From the NCBI GenBank assembly GCA_045866215.1, contig AP035880.1:4836001-4900000 (forward strand): DNA of 64,000 nucleotides, written 5' to 3'. The notes under the pieces were generated by a model. It made no database searches. It saw only the letters and a program-made list of their open reading frames with translations, and was not told the DNA's origin. This DNA is from Croceivirga sp009797885 (GTDB taxonomy: Bacteria > Bacteroidota > Bacteroidia > Flavobacteriales > Flavobacteriaceae). Every line of letters begins with the position of its first letter. Position 1 is the stretch's first letter. A program made the position numbers and the translations under genes. Shown here one piece after another: positions 22,285 to 30,941 of this stretch.

Positions 22285-25016
22285 TAATTTTGGAAAAAAA
22301 TCATCTTATATTAAGTCAATACCGAACGGGGAGCACTTACAATGATTTTATTGGGAAGTATTACCATTTCCCGGTTAATCCCGATAAGAACTATTTAAAA
22401 CAGTTTGATTTGTTGCCCATCGAGTTCATTTATTATGAACCGCAAAAGCAAAAAGGAGGAAAAGGCGAATTTTTTGGATTTGGTAAAATCTCCAAACCGC
22501 CATTTAAAGACAAGAGGGATGAAGGTTTTTATTTTGTGGAGATTGATGAATATAAAAGATTTGCTTCCCCTGTAAGTTATAAAGATGAAAATGGAAAAAT
22601 TCTTGAGGAATTAAAAAACCCTCATTATAATCCTGGGAATTCGGTTAGAAAAATCCCGGAAGACTTACTAAATGAAATTTGTTTAGATGGCGGAATACTT
22701 CTGAATTTCGAAGCGGATGCTCACTTGGTACAAATACTTGGGGAGCAACTAATTGCTTCTGAAAGGGTTGGTATTTTAGAATTAGTTAAAAACGGCTTTG
22801 ATGCTGGTGCAAATTACTGTAGAGTAAGAATCGAGAAAGTTCCAGATTTAGATAAGATCCCTGATAGTTTATATTATTTTAATGAATACGAAGGACCTGT
22901 TATAGTTATTGAAGATGATGGTGCTGGAATGAGCAGAAATGATATTGAGTTCGGTTGGCTAAGGCCTGCATCTACTATAAAGACAAGTATAAAAGAACGA
23001 ATAAAGAAAGAGAGAGCAAAAGCTGTTGAGTCTGGTAAGAAAGCTTCTTTTGAAAAGTTTCTAAAAGTTCTTAAGAAAGAACATAAGAACAGAGTTCCTT
23101 TAGGTGAAAAAGGAGTTGGCAGGTTTGCCTGTCACAGGTTAGGAAAGAACCTTATTATAAAAACGAAAACCACCAGTAATGATTATGAATATGTTCTAAA
23201 GATCGATTGGGATGATTTTAATCCCATTCTTAATGGGCATAAAGACTTAAGTTCTGTAGGAATATCTTTAACTCGACAAGAACCGAGTAGAAATTATGGA
23301 AAAAGTAATTCCGGAACTCAAATAATAATATATGGAGGTAGGGAAGGTTTCGAACTGGACGATGAAGAAATTCATGAAATTAACAGAACCATTCTAAAAC
23401 TTAATACCCCAAATCCGAATCCTCATACAAAATCATCATCGTTTGAAGCGATATTTGAGTGCCCGCAGGTTAAAAATCTTGATGAAAAACTAGATTACAA
23501 AAAGTATAATTCGGTATTTACGATATCGGGTATAGTTGATGAGCGAGGAATCTTTAATTATGACTACAAGTTTTCACCACCATATAATGATAAGATACCA
23601 TTAAGTCCAATAGAGAACTTGGATAAGGTGATGGACTTAAAAATACTGAACAAAAAATACTGGCACGAAGAAATAGATGGTCAAAAATTATGGAGATTAC
23701 CTAAGTGTGGCTCCTTTTTTATCCATATAGATATTTGGTATAGAGATAAGCCATGGAGAGATAATTTAGATGGTGATTTTCTTGAGTTCCTAAAAAAATA
23801 TGGAGGGATTTCTGTTTACAGAGACGGAATCAATGTGTTCTCCGCCGAATGGGGTGCTGAATCTGATTGGCTTGACTTAAGACAAAGACAAATTCAAAGA
23901 GCAAGTAACCTTTCATATTACCATATGTTAGGCAATGTTGAGATTGAACAGGGAGAGAATATTTTATTGACAGATAAAACCAATCGTGAAGGTATGATTG
24001 GTAATAGAGCATTTAAAGATCTAAAAGAACTGGTAAAATCCGTAACCTTTCTAGTAGAAAAAGACTATAAAGGAAAGCGTGATGAGCTAAATAAGCTAAC
24101 GGGAGGGCTTATTCGTGAACCTAAAGTAATAAAGAAATTTTCTAAGGCGTCTGCAAAGATAATTACAGACATTCATGACAAGTATGACCTTTCAAAAGAT
24201 CCGTATCAACTTTTAACAAATCTCGGTTCATTATCGGATAAAAAGAGTCATTTAGTTGAATTATCTAAATCCCTTAACAATCTAGAAAAAAATCTTCAGC
24301 AAGTTCAGGAAGTTCAAGACTTGTTAACTGAACAGGCGGGTTTTGGGCTAGGAATTGCCGTTGCGCTTCATGAAATAAGCAAAACAACTTCGAATTTCTA
24401 TTTTGGAATTTTGGATGTCATTAAAAGTGGTGAATTCAACCAGGAAAAACTAGATCAATTAAAAGAAACTTCTGAATCCCTTGAATCAGAAATTAAACGA
24501 TTGACGCCGCTCAGAGCACTAAGAAATGAAAAGCCTATTAATTTTAAGGTTTCTAAATCAATAAAGTATGTTGAGTCAATGTTTGCAAGAAGATTTGAAA
24601 AGTTGAACATTGATTTTTCTTTTAATTCTAATAAAGATTTTGAAATAACTGCAAGGTATGGAGCTCTCAATCAAATTTTGACTAACCTATTTGAAAACTC
24701 GTGTTATTGGTTAGACAATCCTGAGATTGTAAAACGTGAGATAAAAATTCTTATAGATGCTCAAGACAGAACAATTGTAGTAGCTGACAGTGGCCCTGGA
24801 ATAGATGATTCCATGCTTCCTTATCTCTTTATGCCAGGATATAGTTTGAAATATCCTCCAAGCGGTCTTGGATTGTATATATGTAAGCATTATCTGAATC
24901 TTATGAAAAAAAGAGGGGATATATATTTAGCAAGGGAAAAGGATAGAATACCTAGTCTTAATGGAGCCCAGTTCTTGTTGGATTTTTCAAAAGTAAATAA
25001 GCCTAACGATGTCTGA
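22281..25016 (+). CDS. Dual-GHKL ATPase/kinase with N-terminal PUA/EVE-like module
   Basis: 911 aa from a TTG that overlaps the XRE stop. (1) Residues about 12-100: YNDFIGKYYHFP, IEFIYYEPQ and GEFFGFGKI resemble the PUA/EVE/SRA-like module found on HNH and Mcr-type modification-dependent nucleases. (2) About 160-420: an Hsp90/MutL/MORC-type GHKL ATPase with ELVKNGFDA (N box), VIEDDGAGM and GEKGVGRFA. (3) About 650-900: a histidine-kinase-like unit with a coiled coil, an H-box-like VALHEISK (His about 697), NLFENSCYW, VADSGPGI and GLGLYICK. Two nucleotide-binding modules in one chain are unusual. It overlaps the receiver gene by 8 bp. Probably the sensor of the operon. Confidence 0.8.
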   Translation: MIILEKNHLILSQYRTGSTYNDFIGKYYHFPVNPDKNYLKQFDLLPIEFIYYEPQKQKGGKGEFFGFGKISKPPFKDKRDEGFYFVEIDEYKRFASPVSYKDENGKILEELKNPHYNPGNSVRKIPEDLLNEICLDGGILLNFEADAHLVQILGEQLIASERVGILELVKNGFDAGANYCRVRIEKVPDLDKIPDSLYYFNEYEGPVIVIEDDGAGMSRNDIEFGWLRPASTIKTSIKERIKKERAKAVESGKKASFEKFLKVLKKEHKNRVPLGEKGVGRFACHRLGKNLIIKTKTTSNDYEYVLKIDWDDFNPILNGHKDLSSVGISLTRQEPSRNYGKSNSGTQIIIYGGREGFELDDEEIHEINRTILKLNTPNPNPHTKSSSFEAIFECPQVKNLDEKLDYKKYNSVFTISGIVDERGIFNYDYKFSPPYNDKIPLSPIENLDKVMDLKILNKKYWHEEIDGQKLWRLPKCGSFFIHIDIWYRDKPWRDNLDGDFLEFLKKYGGISVYRDGINVFSAEWGAESDWLDLRQRQIQRASNLSYYHMLGNVEIEQGENILLTDKTNREGMIGNRAFKDLKELVKSVTFLVEKDYKGKRDELNKLTGGLIREPKVIKKFSKASAKIITDIHDKYDLSKDPYQLLTNLGSLSDKKSHLVELSKSLNNLEKNLQQVQEVQDLLTEQAGFGLGIAVALHEISKTTSNFYFGILDVIKSGEFNQEKLDQLKETSESLESEIKRLTPLRALRNEKPINFKVSKSIKYVESMFARRFEKLNIDFSFNSNKDFEITARYGALNQILTNLFENSCYWLDNPEIVKREIKILIDAQDRTIVVADSGPGIDDSMLPYLFMPGYSLKYPPSGLGLYICKHYLNLMKKRGDIYLAREKDRIPSLNGAQFLLDFSKVNKPNDV

Positions 25017-25881
25017 AAAGAATATAACAGTCTTTGTTGTTGATGATAACATCCCTCAACCACAAGAATTTGTAGAGAGAGAGGTTTACAATAAAGCTAT
25101 TCGCATGTCTGATATGATTCACCTTGTAGAAGGTGAGGACTGGGCTGGCGAAAAAAACTTACAGGAATTACTGAATTTTATTTTGTCCCATAGACTCGCC
25201 GTAGAGGAGAAAATCATAGTAAAAGGATTTACTCATCCTGAGATTTGTTTAAGACATATAGAAACGATTGGAAAACCAGATGTAGTTGTTTACGATTGGG
25301 AATATGGTAGCGAACATGATAATAATTCGAGTAATTGGTTAAAAGAAATTATAGGGTTAACCGATGCTTTTGTATTTGTTTATTCTGGCGTGCGTCACTT
25401 TATACCAACTCATTTAAATAAACGTTCGTTCGATGAGTTTTCCGATAGATTTCAGCTATTTGGCAAAGGAAGCAAAGATGATTCATTGTTTTCTTCTGAA
25501 GAATTCATTCTTCAATATATAGTAAGCCGTGTACAAGCAGATAATCTTATTAGAATACAAGGTATTGATATAAATTTTCTCTCATCTGGCTACCTGAAAG
25601 AAGCCAAGGACATTCTTTATTTAGAAAATATTTTCGATAGAGTATTGGTTCTCGAACAATTAAAAAATGGTATAGATGAGAATTCAGTAAAAAAGTTACT
25701 TGAAGGAAATGAAAGTAGAATTCTATTTGATTCTGAAAAAGGCCTTCTTTTTACAGATGAATCTGATTTAATAGCCAAGCGATTTAAGCCAAGTGAATCA
25801 TTGACTTATGCTGAAGTTGTGCTTAGACATGGTTTAAAAGTACTACAAGAAACGCTTAAACGAGGCCTTTTAAAAGTATAA
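25009..25881 (+). CDS. Receiver-domain (response-regulator-like) protein
   Basis: 290 aa. It opens with TVFVVDDN (acidic pair at 11-12), has the likely phospho-acceptor Asp in VVVYDWEYG (about 94), a Ser in FVYSGV (about 124) and a Lys in LNKRSF, so the receiver residues are present but spread by an insert of about 40 residues between strand 1 and strand 3. The C-terminal 130 residues are helical with no DNA-binding domain recognised. Its partner is presumably the kinase-like gene it overlaps. Output could be a protein-protein switch rather than transcription (inference). Confidence 0.7.
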   Translation: MSEKNITVFVVDDNIPQPQEFVEREVYNKAIRMSDMIHLVEGEDWAGEKNLQELLNFILSHRLAVEEKIIVKGFTHPEICLRHIETIGKPDVVVYDWEYGSEHDNNSSNWLKEIIGLTDAFVFVYSGVRHFIPTHLNKRSFDEFSDRFQLFGKGSKDDSLFSSEEFILQYIVSRVQADNLIRIQGIDINFLSSGYLKEAKDILYLENIFDRVLVLEQLKNGIDENSVKKLLEGNESRILFDSEKGLLFTDESDLIAKRFKPSESLTYAEVVLRHGLKVLQETLKRGLLKV

Positions 25882-25884
25882 GTT

Positions 25885-26418
25885 ATGGCGGCATTAAATC
25901 AAAAAGAAAAAGAAATACTTGGCGAACCAATAGAGCCTTTTGGTAGAAATAACAGAGGAAAAACTATTGAAAAAGACATGATGGAGGGAGAGGGGCACAA
26001 TGAGGAATTCCTCGACTTAATTCATGATGGTATCGAAAACAAACGACCAGAAAACGACTATGTAGAACTTAGTTCTGAAGAAGTTGAGATAATAAAAACG
26101 TCTGGAAGATTACAGGAGAAAAGCTTTTTATGGGTATTAGATGAAGTTTCAATTAAGATTTTACGAGAAACTACACCAAATGTTTTAAGAACGCACAACA
26201 AGATAATTTGTCATACCAACATAACAGGTGGTAAAAAAGCTCATTTAGGAGGTGAAATGTTTTTTTCTCAGGCTGGGGAAGTATACATCAATTTCTTTTC
26301 CGATAGATATGGCAATCCTTCAGACGAACAATGGAAGGAAGCTAAAAGATACATAGAAAATTTAGGTTACTCACCTTTGATAGACATACTAGAATTATTA
26401 GCAAATGGCGAAGATTAA
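25885..26418 (+). CDS. Unknown 177-aa protein of the GHKL-Dcm operon
   Basis: Not recognised. The N-terminal 60 residues are acidic and probably flexible. The C-terminal 100 hold a distinctive pattern: KIICHTNITGGKKAHLGGEM, VYINFFSDRYG, then a final helix EQWKEAKRYIENLGY. The polar His/Thr/Asn and Arg/Tyr positions within predicted strands could be an active or binding site. It starts 3 bp after the receiver gene, and its end overlaps the methyltransferase start by 14 bp. As no nuclease is otherwise visible in the operon, it is the candidate effector, or an inhibitor. Confidence 0.65.
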   Translation: MAALNQKEKEILGEPIEPFGRNNRGKTIEKDMMEGEGHNEEFLDLIHDGIENKRPENDYVELSSEEVEIIKTSGRLQEKSFLWVLDEVSIKILRETTPNVLRTHNKIICHTNITGGKKAHLGGEMFFSQAGEVYINFFSDRYGNPSDEQWKEAKRYIENLGYSPLIDILELLANGED

Positions 26419-27436
26419 TTTTAATGCAATAGATTTATTTGCTGGAATTGGAGGACAATCAGTGGGTTTGAAAAGAGCTGGTTTTGTGATTAAGGCTTCA
26501 GTTGAAATAGATAAAAATGCTGTTAAAGGTTACAAGCAAAATCATCCGAAGACTAAAGTTTTCGACTATGATATTAGAGAAATAGATACGCAGGAAATAA
26601 AAAAAATTTTAGGAAAAGAACCTTTACACTTACTTGCCGGCTGCCCACCTTGTCAAGGCTTTTCTTCTGTAAGACGTTTAAATCGAAAGCAAAGTGTTAG
26701 AGATGATAGAAATAATTTAATACTAGAGTATTTACGTTTCGTAAAAGAACTAAGGCCATTAACAATTATGATGGAAAATGTTCCTGGTTTAGTTAATTAT
26801 TACCTTTTTAAACAAGTGGTAAAGGAGTTAACCAGTTTGGGGTATAATCCAAAATTTGACACCTTAAACGTTAAGGATTATGGAGTACCACAAAATAGGA
26901 AACGTTTGGTTTTGGTGGGTTCCTTATTAGGAACTTTGGATATTAGTAAGGTTTATGTTCAAAAAAAAACTGTAAAACACGCTATCGGCAATTTGCCAAA
27001 AATAGAAGATACTGATGATGAAGCTCACAAGATAGTAGCTAGTCACATTCCTAGAATTCAGAGAATGATTGAATTAATTCCAAAGAATGGTGGAAGCAGA
27101 AAAGATTTACCTGAAGAATTTATACTTGACTGCCATAAAAAGGAAAATGTTGGATTTAACGATGTTTATGGTCGGCTAAAATGGGAAAACTATTCCTCTA
27201 CGATTACTGGAGGTTGTTTAAACCCTTCAAAAGGTAGATTCCTACATCCTGAGGAAGATAGATGTATAACGGCTAGAGAAGCTGCGCTTTTACAAACCTT
27301 CCCTAAGAACTATAAAATACCAGCTGATATTCCAAAGACTTCAGCTGCGCTTTTGATTGGCAATGCGCTACCTCCTAGATTTAGTTACTACCAGTCTAAG
27401 AACATTAAAAATCATCTTATTAAACATTTGAAATAA
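26405..27436 (+). CDS. C5-cytosine DNA methyltransferase (Dcm-type)
   Basis: 343 aa, complete. Motif I is DLFAGIGGQSVGLKRAGF and motif IV is GCPPCQGFSS with the catalytic Cys (about residue 82). Motif VI is MMENVPGL, motif VIII VPQNRKRLVLVG, motif IX REAALLQTFP, and motif X is near LIGNALPP. It transfers a methyl group from SAM to C5 of cytosine within a recognition site that cannot be read from sequence. The target-recognition region is short, suggesting a short palindromic site. The 14-bp overlap with the 177-aa gene makes it part of the XRE-GHKL-receiver operon. No restriction endonuclease gene is adjacent. Confidence 0.9.
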   Translation: MAKINFNAIDLFAGIGGQSVGLKRAGFVIKASVEIDKNAVKGYKQNHPKTKVFDYDIREIDTQEIKKILGKEPLHLLAGCPPCQGFSSVRRLNRKQSVRDDRNNLILEYLRFVKELRPLTIMMENVPGLVNYYLFKQVVKELTSLGYNPKFDTLNVKDYGVPQNRKRLVLVGSLLGTLDISKVYVQKKTVKHAIGNLPKIEDTDDEAHKIVASHIPRIQRMIELIPKNGGSRKDLPEEFILDCHKKENVGFNDVYGRLKWENYSSTITGGCLNPSKGRFLHPEEDRCITAREAALLQTFPKNYKIPADIPKTSAALLIGNALPPRFSYYQSKNIKNHLIKHLK

Positions 27437-27642
27437 TTTAATTATTAACTAGTTGGTTTAAGGCCTAAGAGAATTTTGGCAAAACAATAGGAGAGGGGAG
27501 CGGCCATATTTTAGGGGGCTGGTTACTAGTTTTCTTGACATTTGAATAGGTTCTTGGACCGTAAAGCAATCTTAAGTGTTACAATGGATCCTAAAATATA
27601 GTGACTGAGCCGTACATTGTTTCCAAAATTATCTGTAAGCCT

Positions 27643-27690
27643 TGATTTTTTTGTTTCTTTTTTTATCAAGAAAAAAAGAAAAGAACATTT
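27643..27690. repeat. AT-rich inverted repeat before the HEPN-like gene
   Basis: cttgatttttttgtttcttt followed by ttttatcaagaaaaaaagaa: CTTGAT pairs with ATCAAG across an A/T stem. It may terminate the methyltransferase operon in the 282-bp gap. Nothing else is seen between 27437 and 27718. Confidence 0.4.
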
Positions 27691-27718
27691 CATTGAATAA
27701 AAGAATTTCCTAAGGGAT

Positions 27719-28450
27719 ATGGAGAAGAATACAAAATTGAAAAGCTCAGTCAAGGTTCTATTAAATCTTTACGTAATGGTTAATCAAGATTATGAGGCTT
27801 TGGAGTATTATTCTGATAATCTTCATGAAAGTATTCTTGACCGCAGCAAAGTAAGTATAGCAGATAAAGATGAAATAATAGATAGTACCATTATTGATTC
27901 ATTATGGTTTCAAATAATACTCAAAAGCTGTTCATTTTTGGATGAATGGGACAAATTTTTAGGTGTTAAAAATGAGCCTGAGTATAAAGAGAGACTTTTG
28001 CTTATTAAAAAAATTGTTGCTCCCGCTAAAAAGGCCGTAAATATCTGGTCAGATATGAGACGTTTCAGGAATCAGATTATCGCACATAATTTTAGAGACA
28101 AGAACTTCTCTGTAACACTAGATAATATGGGAGATTATGATTGCCCAAATACAAGAGGGGAAATATACTTTCTTATTTCCTTTTTAAATAGAATGATTAA
28201 TGTGCTTCAAGCAAATTTTTCAAGTGAAATACCTGATATAGTCAATGATTCATATTCTAACGTAATGAGGCAAAAGGAAAATTCAGAAAATCATCAACTA
28301 GAAAAAACTAAGAGATTGAAAATTCTAGAGCAAAAATTACAGGAAGTTGACAATAGTATTGCCAATAATATTTGGGCCATTCCGAGAAATGATATTAGAC
28401 AAAGTGTCTATAAAGCATTGAATAAAAAAAGTGAAGATTATAAAAAGTGA
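27719..28450 (+). CDS. HEPN-like protein, 243 aa
   Basis: All-helical. MRRFRNQIIAHNFRD (about residues 114-128) carries RN-x4-H, the HEPN signature of RNase toxins and abortive-infection proteins. The N-terminal helices and a C-terminal coiled coil (ENHQLEKTKRLKILEQKLQE) suggest oligomerisation. It lies 282 bp after the methyltransferase, likely in its own transcription unit, and just inside the right-hand 200-bp element, so it may be the last gene of the island. The HEPN call rests on the motif and helical content. Confidence 0.55.
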   Translation: MEKNTKLKSSVKVLLNLYVMVNQDYEALEYYSDNLHESILDRSKVSIADKDEIIDSTIIDSLWFQIILKSCSFLDEWDKFLGVKNEPEYKERLLLIKKIVAPAKKAVNIWSDMRRFRNQIIAHNFRDKNFSVTLDNMGDYDCPNTRGEIYFLISFLNRMINVLQANFSSEIPDIVNDSYSNVMRQKENSENHQLEKTKRLKILEQKLQEVDNSIANNIWAIPRNDIRQSVYKALNKKSEDYKK

Positions 28451-28866
28451 TTTTATAAAATTCAACCACTATTTGACATAATGTTATGAGCACTCAGAAA
28501 AGAAGGCTAAATCAGAGGAGGATGTGAGCAAGTGCTTAGAAATTTATGCTTCGCTAAATTTTAAGCTTTTGCGGCAAGCTGGCAAAAAAGTTTCTGAACT
28601 TTTCCTCTCAAAGGTTTCAAACAAGACGTACCGCTTAATCAGAGGGAAAATACTTTGCTTTATGCTGTGGGCAAGCGTTGGCAAATTGTGTGTAAAATAA
28701 ATTGTGACAACAATTTGATTTTATAAAACAATCGAGCGATTGCGCGCGGCAATTAAACATAATGGCAAATTATAGATACAAATGATAGCCCGTGCGAAGC
28801 ACACCGCTTAAAAAAGGTTTCTTGTATAGCGCTAACGAAGGGTTTAATGTTTGTGGAATTTCTCCG

Positions 28867-29065
28867 CGATATTTGACATAATAGAATTATAGCTTACGAA
28901 TGCGGTAAGGAAACCAATCAACGTGTAAAACTGCTATGACATAATTGTTGGCGATATAAACACCTGCGTGTTGTTATATCTACAATTATATCAAATACGG
29001 TGGTATTGGCGCAGTTTTACCCATATAAGCATTTGTACTATAATTTATATTATGTCAAATAGGAT
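28867..29065. repeat. Right copy of the ~200-bp element: long imperfect hairpin
   Basis: tttgacataatagaattata (28867) is the inverse of the end tataatttatattatgtcaa (about 29044-29063). Further in, gtaaaactgc (about 28925) pairs with gcagttttac (about 29010), so the whole element can fold on itself. Its right part shares cccata(ta)agcatttgtactat with the left copy at 18838-19040. A further tttgacataat is at 28471. The rest of the gene-free 28451-28866 holds AT-rich, partly repetitive sequence with no gene seen. Confidence 0.6.
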
Positions 29066-29164
29066 TTAATGTAACTAGGATTCATAGTGTATTTTCCCCT
29101 ACCTGGATTCTTTTATATAAAACTTTACATTTAATTATCTTAAATCAAATAATGTAATTATAAA

Positions 29165-29293
29165 GTGCACATACTCAGAATTAAACTTTCCTCAGGAAAA
29201 TATAAACCAGTTCTTATTTCTGATGGTATTCCAATATATCTTTCCTTTAAATACAGTGTCTTAAAATTAAAGACCAAATCATACAAAACCTAA
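29165..29293 (+). pseudogene. Possible N-terminal integrase fragment
   Basis: An open frame from GTG at 29165 to TAA reads MHILRIKLSSGKYKPVLISD, then GIPIYLSFKYSVLKLKTK. It resembles the first strand-turn region of phage-type integrases but is only 42 codons long. Weak evidence. No other feature is seen in 29066-29391. Confidence 0.25.
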
Positions 29294-29391
29294 TACAATC
29301 ATCTCCATTCAATTAAAATTGTAATGGAACCAATAAACTAGGTGTCCAATTCGGTGACCACCACAAAAGGAAAGCAAATTAGCTTCATATC

Positions 29392-29533
29392 ACTAGTTTT
29401 CTACAATACCAACTAAATGCTCATCAATTTTCGTTAAGATAATTTCGCTTAACCGATTGGGGCTGGAACCATTTAATAAATCCATAATAGAAAGTTCTAC
29501 CCCAAGGCTCGCTTTAATCGCCATGCCTACCTC
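29392..29533 (-). pseudogene. Duplicated 3' end of the PKS gene (ACP tail)
   Basis: 142 bp identical at all but 3 positions to 31198-31339, the last codons of the PKS gene. Read on the minus strand it gives the final 46 residues of the acyl carrier protein, ending in the same stop. It sits directly downstream of the P450 gene, so the P450 gene plus spacer are bracketed by direct repeats. A recent tandem duplication or insertion scar. Confidence 0.9.
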
Positions 29534-29539
29534 TGGGTA

Positions 29540-30901
29540 CTAATGTTGCTTTGTTATGGGTTTTATAACACGGATATCAGTTTTTGGCCTATAGGCAAGG
29601 GTTACTTCGTATTCGATTTCTGTATTAGAAGGAACTTCTATTTCAAAATTCGATTTTAGCATATGATACAAAATAACTTGCATCTCCATAAGTGCAAGAT
29701 TCATTCCAATACACATTCTGGGACCTCTTCCAAATGGTAAATAAGCATATTTATGAGGAAGTTCTTGATCAAAACGATCTGGTTCAAAAACATTCGGATT
29801 TTTCCAAAATTTTTTGTGACGATGGATCAATTGTGAAACTATTAGAATTGTATCTCCTTTCTTAATAGGGTAACCATTCATTTCCTCATTTTTAATCGCT
29901 TCCCTACCTTGCATAAAGGCAGGAGACCATAACCGTAAGCTTTCATTGATTACGTTATTAACATATTGAAGCTGATCCACGTGTTCAACTTTAATAGGAC
30001 CGCCTTTGGTGACACGATTATATTCTTCGACCACTTTTTTTCTAATAGCGTCATCTTTATATACATTTACTATCAATGAAAACAGGGCTGTTGCAGTAGT
30101 TTCATATCCCGCCGACATAAGAGTCACGAACTCATTATAAATCTGTTTTTTGGGGATCTCTCCACTTCTTTCGAGGAGGATAAACATGGTCATCAAATCA
30201 TTTCCCGTAAGGTTTTCTTCCTTTTCTTTGCTTCTTATGACCTCAATTAGAAATTTTTTGAGTTTCGTAACTGATTTATTGAATTTTTGATTTTTTGCCG
30301 TTGGAAACCATAAAGGTGGCTGTATAGGGGATTTGACACGCCCCATTATTGTAACCATGCCATAAAAAAGATTTTCTTTAATGATAGCAGCACCACCTTC
30401 TACATTCTCTCCCAGTAAACATTTCGAGGTGATATCCAGCACAAGATCGCCCATCTCGGAACGAAGCCATAGCTCGGGCTTTGATGGCCAATCCTTGAAC
30501 ATCTTTTTTGCATGATTATCAATTATCTTAAAATAGGAGCGAACCATTTCTTTATGAAAATAGGGTTGCATCAAACGGCGCTCTTTCTTCCATTGTTCGC
30601 CTTCTAAAGCAAAAAGACCATCACCTATTACTTTTATAATCAGTTTGACAAGAGAAAACTGTTTATAATTACGATGATTTGTTTGTAATACATGTTGTAT
30701 ATAGTCTGGATGATTGATTGCTATAAATCTTTTATGCGCTATTCTGAATTGAAAAATATCACCATAGGTTTCTGCACATTTTTTCAAAAACCTATCTGGA
30801 TCTTTGGAGAAAGATTTCATGTTACCAAATAACCAGCTATCGGGCTTGACTTTGGGAATCTTTTTGGGTGTCATATCATTATAAATTATTAAATTTTTCA
30901 C
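29540..30901 (-). CDS. Cytochrome P450
   Basis: 453 aa. A heme monooxygenase with the full signature: I-helix LMSAGYETTATAL (about 260-272), K-helix ESLRLW (Glu-x-x-Arg, about 314-319), meander FEPDRFD, and the heme-ligand loop LPFGRGPRMCIG (Cys about 395). It inserts one oxygen atom into a C-H bond or double bond using an external ferredoxin or reductase, neither of which is encoded here. The N-terminus lacks a membrane anchor, so it is cytosolic. It is co-oriented with the PKS gene and 270 bp downstream, and is the likely tailoring enzyme of the PKS product. Confidence 0.9.
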   Translation of the reverse strand: MKNLIIYNDMTPKKIPKVKPDSWLFGNMKSFSKDPDRFLKKCAETYGDIFQFRIAHKRFIAINHPDYIQHVLQTNHRNYKQFSLVKLIIKVIGDGLFALEGEQWKKERRLMQPYFHKEMVRSYFKIIDNHAKKMFKDWPSKPELWLRSEMGDLVLDITSKCLLGENVEGGAAIIKENLFYGMVTIMGRVKSPIQPPLWFPTAKNQKFNKSVTKLKKFLIEVIRSKEKEENLTGNDLMTMFILLERSGEIPKKQIYNEFVTLMSAGYETTATALFSLIVNVYKDDAIRKKVVEEYNRVTKGGPIKVEHVDQLQYVNNVINESLRLWSPAFMQGREAIKNEEMNGYPIKKGDTILIVSQLIHRHKKFWKNPNVFEPDRFDQELPHKYAYLPFGRGPRMCIGMNLALMEMQVILYHMLKSNFEIEVPSNTEIEYEVTLAYRPKTDIRVIKPITKQH

Positions 30902-30941
30902 ATGTTATCTCCTGTAATAAGTATTTCTAGATTAGCTACAC

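Noticed and set aside
22090..27436. Detocs (defensive two-component system)
   Set aside because: Has kinase-like and receiver-like proteins, but no DtcB-like gene, no TPR sensor and no recognised effector domain on the receiver, and includes a C5 methylase.
22281..27436. Standard type II restriction-modification operon
   Set aside because: A methylase and controller are present, but no endonuclease motif (PD-(D/E)xK, HNH, GIY-YIG) could be seen in the other genes.
28451..29391. tRNA or small RNA gene at the island border
   Set aside because: I looked for an integration-target tRNA and found no cloverleaf or CCA end; only AT-rich element sequence.
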